From the NCBI GenBank assembly GCA_035652315.1, contig DASREA010000084.1, forward strand, positions 1 through 9,394: a stretch of DNA of 9,394 nucleotides. The letters run 5' to 3'. The notes beneath the pieces were generated by a model, which worked only from the letters and a program-made list of their open reading frames with translations, did no database searches and was not told the origin of the DNA. The DNA is from CANKHA01 sp035652315. Its GTDB lineage: Bacteria > Pseudomonadota > Alphaproteobacteria > Rhizobiales > Xanthobacteraceae. Positions 1 to 5,726 of this stretch are shown in pieces (position 1 is the stretch's first letter; every line of letters begins with the position of its first letter). A program made the position numbers and the translations under genes.

Positions 1-267
1 GCGGGCGGCTCCCTGGTGATGCTGGCCAAGGGCAACCGCTCGTCGGCGGTGCGCGAGGCCTGCAAGACTCACGGCGGCTTCTATCTCGGCTCCATCGGCG
101 GCGCGGCGGCGAACCTGGCCGAGCACTGCATCAAGAAGGTCGAGGTTTTGGAATATCCCGAGCTCGGCATGGAGGCGATCTGGCGGATTGAAGTGGTCGA
201 TTTCCCCGCCTTCATCGTCATCGACGACAAGGGCAACGACTTCTTCAAGGACTTGAATTTGGGGTGA
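1..267 (+). CDS. fumA: Class I fumarate hydratase, C-terminal end (5' truncated by window edge)
   Basis: The reading frame is open from base 1 and ends at TGA 265-267, giving the last 88 residues of a larger protein. Class I fumarases are cytoplasmic [4Fe-4S] enzymes that interconvert fumarate and malate in the TCA cycle. The tail fits the C-terminal (beta-type) domain of that family: an AGGSLVMLAKGNRS segment, then HGGFYLGSIGGAAA, then the KKVEVLEYPELGMEAIW stretch and the closing DFPAFIVIDDKGNDFF. These segments are characteristic of single-chain FumA/FumB-like enzymes; the related L-tartrate dehydratase beta subunit is the main alternative and less likely. The Fe-S ligands lie outside the window. 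The next gene begins about 90 bases later and has its own operator, so this is probably the end of a separate transcript. Confidence 0.93.
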   Translation, partial: AGGSLVMLAKGNRSSAVREACKTHGGFYLGSIGGAAANLAEHCIKKVEVLEYPELGMEAIWRIEVVDFPAFIVIDDKGNDFFKDLNLG

Positions 268-283
268 CGGCAAAGAACGCCGT

Positions 284-297
284 TTGATCCAGGTCAA
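284..297 (+). promoter_or_regulatory. FNR/FixK-type operator upstream of the YeeE/YedE pair
   Basis: The sequence TTGATCCAGGTCAA is a perfect TTGA-N6-TCAA inverted repeat, the consensus bound by FNR/FixK/CRP-type oxygen-responsive activators in alphaproteobacteria. It sits 59 bases before the ATG at 357. For a class II site centred at -40.5 the transcription start would fall near 331 and the -10 near 319-324, where CATACT is present. The site is seen directly; activation under low oxygen is inferred from the family. Confidence 0.75.
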
Positions 298-356
298 AGA
301 GGCGATGTTGCGCTGAGCCATACTTTGCGGCGAAGGACAAGCTCCGGAGGCGCAAG

Positions 357-878
357 ATGCTGTCGCTCACCGAGAAGGCCTGGTCGCCCTATGCCGCGGG
401 CGTCGTCATCGGGCTGCTGCAAATCCCCGCGTTCCTGCTGATCGAAACCGCACTCGGCACCTCCTCGTCCTACGTGACGGTGGGCGGCATGGCGGCGTCG
501 TGGATCGATCCGTCGGTCCTGCAGATCGACTATGTCGCCCGTCACGTCGCCGCCACCGGCAAGAACTGGTGGCAGGTCGCGCTGGTCGCCGGCATCGCCA
601 TCGGCGCCTTTATTTCCATGACGCTTTCCGGCGCGCGGCGGCAGCCGATCTCACCGATCTGGGCGCGCGCGCTCGGCTCGGATTCCCCGGCAAAGCGTTA
701 TGCGATCGCCTTTGCGGCGGGTTTCATCATGCTGGTCGGCGCGCGCATCGCCGACGGTTGCACCACCGGCCACGGGCTTTCGGGCACGGCGCAGCTCGCC
801 GTCGGCTCGCTGCTGGCGGTGGCGGCGATGTTCGCCGGCGGGATCGCCACCGCAATGCTCGTGCTGCGCCGGATCTGA
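357..878 (+). CDS. YeeE/YedE-family membrane protein, first half of a split transporter
   Basis: This 173-residue integral membrane protein resembles the YeeE/YedE family, whose characterised members import thiosulfate or related sulfur compounds through the inner membrane by passing the substrate along conserved cysteines. Hydrophobic segments lie at about residues 12-32, 72-90, 116-132 and 145-170. The diagnostic motif is GARIADGCTTGHGLSG at residues 128-143; Cys135 is the only cysteine and matches the family's conserved GCxxGxxLSG cysteine. At 173 residues it is about half of a full-length YeeE, and the gene 14 bases downstream supplies the other half, as in PmpA/PmpB-type pairs. The start is fixed by GGAGG at 346-350, six bases before ATG. 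A perfect FixK-type site lies upstream. The substrate is not proven; thiosulfate, sulfite or polysulfide are possible. Confidence 0.88.
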   Translation: MLSLTEKAWSPYAAGVVIGLLQIPAFLLIETALGTSSSYVTVGGMAASWIDPSVLQIDYVARHVAATGKNWWQVALVAGIAIGAFISMTLSGARRQPISPIWARALGSDSPAKRYAIAFAAGFIMLVGARIADGCTTGHGLSGTAQLAVGSLLAVAAMFAGGIATAMLVLRRI

Positions 879-892
879 AAAGGAGTCTTTTT

Positions 893-1513
893 ATGTCGCT
901 CACATTCGCCATCCTCGTCGGCGTCGCGATGGGCATCGTCTTCGGCTTCGCGCTGGAGAAATCGCGCGTGTTCGAGCCCGGTATCATCGTCGGCCAAATG
1001 CAGCTGAGCAATTTCATCATGCTCAAGGTGTTCCTCACCGCGGTGGCGACCGGCGCCGTGGTGCTGGCGGCGCTCAACGGTTTCGGCGTGGTGAAGCTGC
1101 AGCCCAAGGCCGCGCTCTATTCCGCCGACATCATCGGCGGCTTGCTGCTCGGCGCAGGCATTGCGCTTGCCGGAGCCTGCCCGGGAACGACGCTGGCGCA
1201 GATCGGCGCCGGCTATCGCGACGCCATCTTCACGCTGATCGGCGGGCTTTGCGGCGCGGTGGCTTATTCCTACGCCTCGCCGATGCTGGGCAAAACGTTC
1301 CTCGCCGAAGGCGGTGGCAAGATCATTCTGAGCGATCTCATCGGCATTCCCTATTGGCAGGGCGCGTTGGCGCTGGCGGTCATCATCGTCGTCGCGCTGG
1401 TGCTGCTGGAGCGGTTCACGCCGTGGCGCGCCGAACTCGGACGCGATGTCGATGGCGACCGGTCCGATCGCGCGCCACGCCAAGGCGCGACACGGATGGC
1501 GCCGGCCGAATAG
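893..1513 (+). CDS. YeeE/YedE-family (DUF6691-like) membrane protein, second half of a split transporter
   Basis: This 206-residue membrane protein pairs with the gene before it. Hydrophobic segments lie at about residues 3-20, 44-64, 80-95, 110-127 and 156-172. The key motif is AGACPGTTLAQIGAG at residues 93-107, the second conserved cysteine motif of the YeeE/YedE fold (Cys96); a further Cys120 lies in the next helix. Together with Cys135 of the partner these could form the sulfur relay through the membrane. The reading frame is open further upstream, but AGGAG at 881-885, seven bases before ATG 893, and the 14-base gap after the previous stop define the start. The last 25 or so residues are charged and rich in Arg and Asp, probably a cytoplasmic tail. 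Co-transcription and complex formation with the upstream half are inferred from spacing and family. Confidence 0.88.
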   Translation: MSLTFAILVGVAMGIVFGFALEKSRVFEPGIIVGQMQLSNFIMLKVFLTAVATGAVVLAALNGFGVVKLQPKAALYSADIIGGLLLGAGIALAGACPGTTLAQIGAGYRDAIFTLIGGLCGAVAYSYASPMLGKTFLAEGGGKIILSDLIGIPYWQGALALAVIIVVALVLLERFTPWRAELGRDVDGDRSDRAPRQGATRMAPAE

Positions 1514-1581
1514 CCGACGTGAGATTTCACGCATGACGACGGCAACCGCCCGTAATGGATATAGTGTCGCAGCCGGCGCGT

Positions 1582-1595
1582 TTGATCAGCGTCAA
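1582..1595 (+). promoter_or_regulatory. FNR/FixK-type operator upstream of the cupredoxin gene
   Basis: The sequence TTGATCAGCGTCAA is a second perfect TTGA-N6-TCAA site, 64 bases before the ATG at 1660. A class II promoter would start near 1629; a weak -10-like AAGAAT lies at 1621-1626. The intergenic region (1514-1659) holds nothing else convincing except a weak 5-bp stem at 1518-1531. The spacing to the gene resembles that of the site at 284, which argues for shared control by the same low-oxygen regulator. The regulator gene is not in this window. Confidence 0.72.
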
Positions 1596-1659
1596 TACGC
1601 GACCAGCAGTTTTCGCGGAAAAGAATTCCTCACTAGGCTTCATCGGAAAGGAGGATCTC

Positions 1660-2277
1660 ATGTTCCGCATCGTTCGCACGGCTCTCGCCGCTCTGCTCAT
1701 TCCGATCGCACTCGCGACGGCAACGGTCGACGCGCAGGCACAGACCACCGTCCGCGTTTCCCTGCTCGACATGACCGCCATGGCGGGTCCCGGTTATGGC
1801 CCCGGCGGCGGCGGTTACGGTTACGGCCGCGGCATGATGGGACCGCGCGGCGGTTACGGTTACGGCCCCGGGATGATGGGCGGCTACGGCTACGGTCCCG
1901 GCATGATGGGCGGCTATGGTCCCGGCGGCGGCTATGGGCCGGGCATGATGGGCATGGGCATGATGTCCATCCGCACCAATGTCGCTTCCGCCAAGGCCGG
2001 CCCGATCACTTTCGACGTCAACAATCTGTCACGCAGCGTCGTGCATGAACTAATCGTCGTCGCGGTGGACGATCCCAACGCGCCCCTGCCCTATGACTAC
2101 AGCACCGGCCGCGTGATCGAGGATCAGGTCAAGGTGATGGGCGACACCGGCGACATGAAGCCGGGCGCGGACGGCAAGCTCGCGCTGACCCTGCCCGCCG
2201 GCAACTATCTTCTTATCTGCAACCTGCCTGGCCACTATGCCGCCGGCATGGTGACGGCTTTCACCGTCACGTCGTAA
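1660..2277 (+). CDS. Secreted cupredoxin with Met/Gly/Tyr-rich repeat insertion
   Basis: This 205-residue protein is predicted to be exported. A Sec signal peptide spans about residues 1-27 (positively charged start, hydrophobic core, likely cleavage after AQA). A short strand (VRVSLLD, 31-37) is followed by a low-complexity region at 43-102 rich in Gly, Tyr, Pro and Met-Met pairs. A cupredoxin domain follows at about 103-205. Type I copper ligands are visible: His129 in VVHE, then CNLPGHYAAGM with Cys187, His192 and Met197 (C-x4-H-x4-M). Such proteins carry electrons or bind copper in the periplasm. The first strand lies before the repeat, so the repeat looks like an expansion of the Met-rich loop found in related cupredoxins. 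AAAGGAGG at 1647-1654, five bases before ATG, sets the start. Low-oxygen induction is suggested by the FixK-type site. The electron partner or copper client is unknown. Confidence 0.9.
   Translation: MFRIVRTALAALLIPIALATATVDAQAQTTVRVSLLDMTAMAGPGYGPGGGGYGYGRGMMGPRGGYGYGPGMMGGYGYGPGMMGGYGPGGGYGPGMMGMGMMSIRTNVASAKAGPITFDVNNLSRSVVHELIVVAVDDPNAPLPYDYSTGRVIEDQVKVMGDTGDMKPGADGKLALTLPAGNYLLICNLPGHYAAGMVTAFTVTS
1786..1965 (+). repeat. In-frame tandem repeat coding for Gly/Tyr/Met-Met units
   Basis: This coding repeat lies within the cupredoxin gene (residues 43-102). The core unit GGYGYGPGMM occurs exactly at residues 64-73 and 74-83, with variants at 51-60 (Arg for Pro) and 90-97 (shortened). Met-Met pairs fall at 59-60, 72-73, 82-83, 96-97 and 101-102. 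Codons differ between copies at third positions (ggt/ggc, tac/tat, ggg/ggc), so the repeat is not freshly duplicated and the amino-acid pattern appears to be kept. Methionine clusters of this type can bind Cu(I); that function is inferred. Confidence 0.85.
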
Positions 2278-2296
2278 GCCCCCGGTTGCACGCCGC

Positions 2297-2321
2297 AATG
2301 GCCGGGCATTGCCCGGCCATT
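2297..2321 (+). terminator. Strong hairpin after the cupredoxin gene, probable terminator
   Basis: The arms AATGGCCGGGC and GCCCGGCCATT form a perfect 11-bp stem with a 3-base ATT loop, beginning 19 bases after the cupredoxin stop. The following bases (CGGTGTTAT) are only weakly T-rich, so it may be an imperfect intrinsic terminator or an mRNA-stabilising hairpin. It separates the cupredoxin gene from the hydrolase gene downstream. Confidence 0.6.
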
Positions 2322-2364
2322 CGGTGTTATAAATCCCGGTTCGTCGAGGCGAGGACCGGATTTC

Positions 2365-3267
2365 ATGCATTCACATCAGCCGTCGCGCGCCAAAGGCCCT
2401 CCGGTCTGGCTCGATATGGACCAGCAGGCGCTCGACGACGCCTATGACCAGGCGGTCTACGCGCCGAACCGCGACCAGATCCGCGAGCGCCGCGCCGCCA
2501 ACAACGCGCTGGCGCGGCAGATCCTCGGCGAGCCGCAGCGCGTCGCTTACGGCGCGGCGGAAATCGAGAAGCTCGACATCTATCGGACCAAACGCGACGC
2601 GGCACCGATCAACATCTATATCCACGGCGGCGCCTGGCGCGGCGGCTCTTCGGCGCAGGTGGCCTATCTGGCGGAAAATTTCGTCAACGCCGGGGCGCAT
2701 TTTGTCGCGCTCGATTTCAACAATGTGCTGGAAACCGGCGGCGATCTTTTCCCGATGGTCGATCAGGTGCGCCGCGCCACCGCCTGGGTTTACAACAATG
2801 CCGCGAGCTTCGGCGGCGATCCGCGGCGGATTTACCTGACCGGCCATTCCTCCGGCGGGCATCTCGCAAGCTGCGTCGTCATCACGGATTGGGAAAAGCT
2901 CGGCTTGCCGCGCGACCTCGTCAAAGCGGCGATGCTCGGCAGCGGCATGTACGACCTCAAGCCGGTGCGGCTGTCCAAGCGCGGCAATTACGTGAAGTTC
3001 ACCGACGCGATGGAGGAAGAGCTGAGCGCGCAGCGGCACATCGGCCGCATTCACATTCCGCTCGTCATCACCTATGGCACCTATGAGACGCCGGAATTCC
3101 AGCGGCAGGCGCGCGACTTTCACGCCGCGCTCGTGGCGGCGGGAAAACCGGCGACGCTGCTCGTCGGCACGGCCTATAATCATTTCGAGACGCAAGAGAC
3201 ATTGGCCAGCCCGTTCGGCTTCATGGGCCGCGCGGCGCTGGCGATGATGAAATTGCCGGAATCCTGA
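2365..3267 (+). CDS. Alpha/beta hydrolase, kynurenine formamidase-like
   Basis: This 300-residue cytoplasmic enzyme (no signal peptide) belongs to the alpha/beta hydrolase fold, HSL/arylformamidase branch. The oxyanion-hole motif HGGAW is at residues 87-91. The nucleophile elbow GHSSGG is at 160-165, making Ser162 the catalytic serine. A late His273 in AYNHFE is the likely catalytic histidine. The acid is probably Glu241 or Glu244 in the YETPEFQRQ segment, a position that matches the PEF-x-RQ region of kynurenine formamidases. The first 60 residues form a helical lid of the kind seen in that family. The substrate could be N-formylkynurenine or another amide or ester; no tryptophan-degradation genes are nearby, so a specific name is not justified. 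A loosely placed GAGG at 2351-2354 precedes ATG 2365. It is followed after 14 bases by a CopD-like gene, probably in one operon. Confidence 0.85.
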   Translation: MHSHQPSRAKGPPVWLDMDQQALDDAYDQAVYAPNRDQIRERRAANNALARQILGEPQRVAYGAAEIEKLDIYRTKRDAAPINIYIHGGAWRGGSSAQVAYLAENFVNAGAHFVALDFNNVLETGGDLFPMVDQVRRATAWVYNNAASFGGDPRRIYLTGHSSGGHLASCVVITDWEKLGLPRDLVKAAMLGSGMYDLKPVRLSKRGNYVKFTDAMEEELSAQRHIGRIHIPLVITYGTYETPEFQRQARDFHAALVAAGKPATLLVGTAYNHFETQETLASPFGFMGRAALAMMKLPES

Positions 3268-3281
3268 CAGGAGCACCCCGC

Positions 3282-3737
3282 ATGACCGCCATCGCCATCA
3301 TTCTGCACGTGCTCGCCGCGGTCATCTGGGTCGGCGGCATGTTCGCGATCTTCATGTGCCTGCGCCCGGCGCTCGGCGCGCTCGAACCGCCGCAGCGGCT
3401 GACGCTGTTGCGCGCCACGCTGGCGAAATTCCTGCCCTGGGTCTGGGCCGCCGTGCTGCTGCTCGTCTTCAGCGGCTACTGGATGGTCTTTTCCGTCTTC
3501 GGCGGCTTCGGCGCGCTGCCGGTCTACGTCAATTTCATGCAGGCCTTCGGCTGGGCGATGATCGGACTGTTCGCCTGGATGTTCCACGGGCCGTGGCTCA
3601 AGTTCAAACGCGCCGTCGATGCGCAGGACTGGGCTGCCGCGGCGCCGCAGCTCGAACTCATCCGCCAGGTCATCTCCGCCAACCTGCCGCTCGGCTTGAT
3701 CGTCATCGCCATTGGCGCGAGCGGGCGCTTCTGGTGA
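3282..3737 (+). CDS. CopD-family four-helix membrane protein
   Basis: This 151-residue inner-membrane protein has four predicted helices at about residues 4-29, 52-74, 83-103 and 131-149. The opening ILHVLAAVIWVGGMF is the hallmark of the CopD domain family, with His9 in the first helix followed by the W-VGGMF turn. CopD proteins are linked to copper uptake or resistance, but many stand-alone members in alphaproteobacteria are uncharacterised and some related four-helix proteins bind heme, so a copper role is only a suggestion. AGGAG at 3269-3273 lies eight bases before ATG and directly after the hydrolase stop, indicating translation from the same mRNA. The secreted cupredoxin about 1 kb upstream makes a copper context plausible but does not prove it. 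Confidence 0.82.
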   Translation: MTAIAIILHVLAAVIWVGGMFAIFMCLRPALGALEPPQRLTLLRATLAKFLPWVWAAVLLLVFSGYWMVFSVFGGFGALPVYVNFMQAFGWAMIGLFAWMFHGPWLKFKRAVDAQDWAAAAPQLELIRQVISANLPLGLIVIAIGASGRFW

Positions 3738-3774
3738 GGGAACGCGGGAGCGGGATCGCCCGTTATCATTCACG

Positions 3775-4140
3775 ATGCGACGGATCTCGATCGCAATTTT
3801 AGTCACTCTCTGCGCCGCGGCGCCGGCTTTCGCCATCGGCTATCCGGTGTCCGGCGCCTGGGGCGAGAGTCAGGATACCAAGCCCGGCGCGATCGACTGC
3901 CAGGGCCGGCGCATCGTCACCTTCGAAAGCGAACGGCGGTTCGATTCCGGCGGCGGCGTGCGCGACTTCCGCAAGCGTGAGATCCTCACCACCGGCGAAG
4001 CGGCCTATCGCATCACCGAGGAATTCAACACCGGCCAGATCAACGCGCGGCTCACCTATCGGCTGCGGCAAACGGATAACGACCATCTCGAATTGACGAT
4101 GTCGCCGGGCGGCACGCTGAAGCTGCAACGGTGCAAGTAA
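3775..4140 (+). CDS. Small secreted protein of unknown function
   Basis: I do not recognise a family. The 121-residue product begins MRRISIAILV and has a clear Sec signal peptide to about residue 20 (cleavage after PAFA). The mature part is polar, predicted mostly beta-strand, with alternating charged and hydrophobic residues such as NARLTYRLRQ and HLELTMSPGG. Its only two cysteines, Cys42 and Cys120, sit near the start and end of the mature chain and could form a disulfide holding a small beta-barrel or sandwich closed. No good ribosome binding site is seen (GGGAG at 3746-3750 is 24 bases away), and the signal peptide is what decides the start. The frame is open back to a TTG at 3712, but that would overlap the CopD gene and bury the signal peptide. 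It lies 37 bases after CopD and may belong to the same transcript. Confidence 0.72.
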   Translation: MRRISIAILVTLCAAAPAFAIGYPVSGAWGESQDTKPGAIDCQGRRIVTFESERRFDSGGGVRDFRKREILTTGEAAYRITEEFNTGQINARLTYRLRQTDNDHLELTMSPGGTLKLQRCK

Positions 4141-4150
4141 AAGCGTGCTT

Positions 4151-4256
4151 TACCTCTCCCGTGGCGAGATGTCGGATCGCGAAGCGATCCGGATGAGGGC
4201 GTACGGACTTTAGGCCCGAACCCCTCACCCCAGCCCTCTCCCCCACGGGGAGCGAG
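4151..4256. repeat. Intergenic inverted-repeat element (dispersed-repeat style) between convergent genes
   Basis: Nearly all of the 156-base gap between two convergent genes is filled by C/T- and G/A-rich inverted sequence. A perfect 8-bp stem, CGGATCGC (4173-4180) with GCGATCCG (4184-4191), has a GAA loop. Outside it, GGATGAGGG (4191-4199) pairs with CCCTCACCC (4222-4230) with one mismatch, and CCTCTCCC (4153-4160) faces GGGGAGCGAG (4247-4256). The wording 'CCCTCACCCCAGCCCTCTCCC' style is familiar from repeated intergenic elements in Bradyrhizobium-like genomes. In this position it could also act as a bidirectional terminator. Copy number cannot be seen here. Confidence 0.65.
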
Positions 4257-4296
4257 AGAATGATTCGTATGCGCGGGGGAGAAGGCGGCCCTCACC

Positions 4297-5280
4297 TCAG
4301 TATCGCATCAGCGGCAGCACATATTCTATCGGCCCGCCGTCTTTGATGCCGTCGAACATCACCAGCACGTCGAAGAGTTGCGGCGTCTGCGCCAGCACCA
4401 ATAGCGTCTCCGCCTTGGCGCCGGGCGGCAGGCGGTCGAGATCGCCGAGCTTTTTCAGCGCGCCCGAATCCGGATTCCAGAAAAACACGGACACCGGCAC
4501 GTTCTCTTCCACGCTCGGTCCGGCCAGCACCAGAATGCCGCCATCGACGCGGGCGAGATCGCGGATGCCGCGGTGCGGCCCGAGCGCCAGCGCATGCACC
4601 TTGGCGGCGAGCGGCTTGTTGCCGAACACGCCGTCGAGCGCGGCGCTGAGCACGAAACCGCGATTTTCGAGATTGGGCGCGCGCAGCCCGGCATAGAGAC
4701 GGCCGCCGGCAACGGCGATGCCCTCGATGTTGATGCCGCCGGCGTTCAGCGGCTTTTCCGCGAAAGCGCCGACACTCTCCGCGTCGCGCAGCGCCGCGCG
4801 CAACTTGCCGGACGTTTCCACCGGCGCGGCGATTTCTCCCGGCGCATTGGCCGGCTGCACCGCCGCGCGCAGGCGGAAGACGAGAAAGGCGGATTCGTGC
4901 AGCTTGCCATTGTGGCGGCTCAGGCCGTGCGAGCCGATCGCGTAGAAGTAACCGTTGTCGTAGGCCGCGCCTTCGGCATCCGGATCACTGCCGCTCTTTC
5001 CAAGCAGCGGCACGACGGGACCCGGCACCAGCGTGCGCCCGGCGATGCGGAACGTCTGCGCATAGCTTTCCTCATCGTTGACGGCGAGGCAGGCACGAAA
5101 CGGCGGCGTCGTGACCGCACAGGCGGCGCCGCTGATATTCATGCGCGCGGCTTCGCTCTTGCCGAAACCGGGCGAGACCAGCCATTGCGTCGGCTGCGGC
5201 GGGATCAGCTGCGCCCGCGCCGGCGCGGTGAGGAAGACGAGCACGAAGGCGCAAGCGGCAAGGCCGCGCGCGCGCCTCAC
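4297..5280 (-). CDS. Secreted DUF3616-type protein coupled to the TTT transporter operon
   Basis: This 327-residue protein starts at a GTG whose bases overlap the tctB stop (GTGA), so the two genes are probably translationally coupled. The frame stays open upstream to 5586, but that part is the shadow of tctB, and the GTG start places a signal peptide at the N-terminus (residues 1-23, ending PARA before QLIPP). The mature protein shows DUF3616-like features: DAEGAAYD (101-108) followed by IGSHG (115-119), NIEGIAV (184-190) with GGRLYAGLR after it, and GIRDL (238-242). Repeated EG-x-A and GGxLxxG blade-like segments suggest a beta-propeller. Cys54 and Cys64 could form a disulfide. Function is unknown; the position at the end of a solute-uptake operon suggests an envelope role linked to the same substrate. 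There is no recognisable catalytic motif. Confidence 0.8.
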   Translation of the reverse strand: MRRARGLAACAFVLVFLTAPARAQLIPPQPTQWLVSPGFGKSEAARMNISGAACAVTTPPFRACLAVNDEESYAQTFRIAGRTLVPGPVVPLLGKSGSDPDAEGAAYDNGYFYAIGSHGLSRHNGKLHESAFLVFRLRAAVQPANAPGEIAAPVETSGKLRAALRDAESVGAFAEKPLNAGGINIEGIAVAGGRLYAGLRAPNLENRGFVLSAALDGVFGNKPLAAKVHALALGPHRGIRDLARVDGGILVLAGPSVEENVPVSVFFWNPDSGALKKLGDLDRLPPGAKAETLLVLAQTPQLFDVLVMFDGIKDGGPIEYVLPLMRY

Positions 5281-5726
5281 CAGGGCCACCACAAGGGTTG
5301 AATCGGCAGAAGGATGCGAAGCAAGTTGATAAACAAGCCCCAGGTCACGGCCAGCGACGCACCGGCGACGCCGAACGAGAGCGCCCACGAAGAACCGTGG
5401 ATTCGCAGATAGGTCAGCAGATAAAGGGCGGGGCCGAAGACAAAACCAAAGGCGTAGACGAACAGCAGCAGCGAGAGCGCCCAGGCCAGACTGGCGAGCG
5501 AGAACGTCCGATCCGAGTCCTGCGCTTGTTCCGCCGCGGGTTGTGCCGCGAAAGAACGCATTGTCATGACGATGTCGACCAGACAAAGGGCGCAGAGCGC
5601 TGCGCCGGTTAGCAGCGGAAAGGCGATGACCTTGAAGGAATAATGCAGCACGAAATAACCGGAGAATAGCAGCAGCGCGACCACCGCGGAGAGCGCCGCC
5701 GGAAAAATCAACTCCGCGCGATTCAT
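5277..5726 (-). CDS. tctB: Tripartite tricarboxylate transporter small membrane subunit TctB
   Basis: TctB is the small four-helix subunit that pairs with TctA in the inner membrane; its exact job in transport is not well defined. This 149-residue protein starts MNRAELIF and has helices at about residues 6-26, 31-52, 76-101 and 112-136, with a Gln/Ala-rich cytoplasmic loop between the second and third and a Trp-rich end (PLWWPW). Length and topology fit the family, although TctB sequences diverge strongly, so the call leans on its position beside tctA. The start ATG overlaps the tctA stop as ATGA and has GGAGG five bases before it; longer in-frame starts at 5738 and 5768 lie inside tctA and are less likely. 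Its own stop overlaps the next gene's GTG start, so three genes are tightly coupled. Confidence 0.87.
   Translation of the reverse strand: MNRAELIFPAALSAVVALLLFSGYFVLHYSFKVIAFPLLTGAALCALCLVDIVMTMRSFAAQPAAEQAQDSDRTFSLASLAWALSLLLFVYAFGFVFGPALYLLTYLRIHGSSWALSFGVAGASLAVTWGLFINLLRILLPIQPLWWPW

Noticed and set aside
267..283. ACGGC/GCCGT stem right after the fumarase stop, considered as its terminator
   Set aside because: The stem is only 5 bp with a 7-base loop and just TTT after it, overlapping the FixK-type site. Too weak to call.
698..1536. Long open frames on both strands across the YeeE pair
   Set aside because: They are Arg/His-rich shadows; the two YeeE genes have ribosome sites, membrane helices and cysteine motifs.
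2328..2333. TATAAA considered as a -10 element for the hydrolase gene
   Set aside because: No -35 element is found at a proper distance; that position is taken by the strong hairpin.
2371..3276. Long open frame (301 codons) on the minus strand opposite the hydrolase gene
   Set aside because: It is Arg/Ala/Glu-rich with no recognisable domain, while the plus strand shows clear HGGAW and GHSSGG motifs. Long antisense frames are expected in high-GC coding DNA.
3712..3774. Upstream TTG start for the small secreted protein
   Set aside because: It would overlap the CopD gene and place 21 polar residues before a clear signal peptide.
5281..5586. N-terminal extension of the DUF3616 gene to an upstream ATG at 5586
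   Set aside because: The extension lies within tctB in another frame. The GTG start at 5280 gives a signal peptide at the N-terminus and a GTGA coupling overlap.
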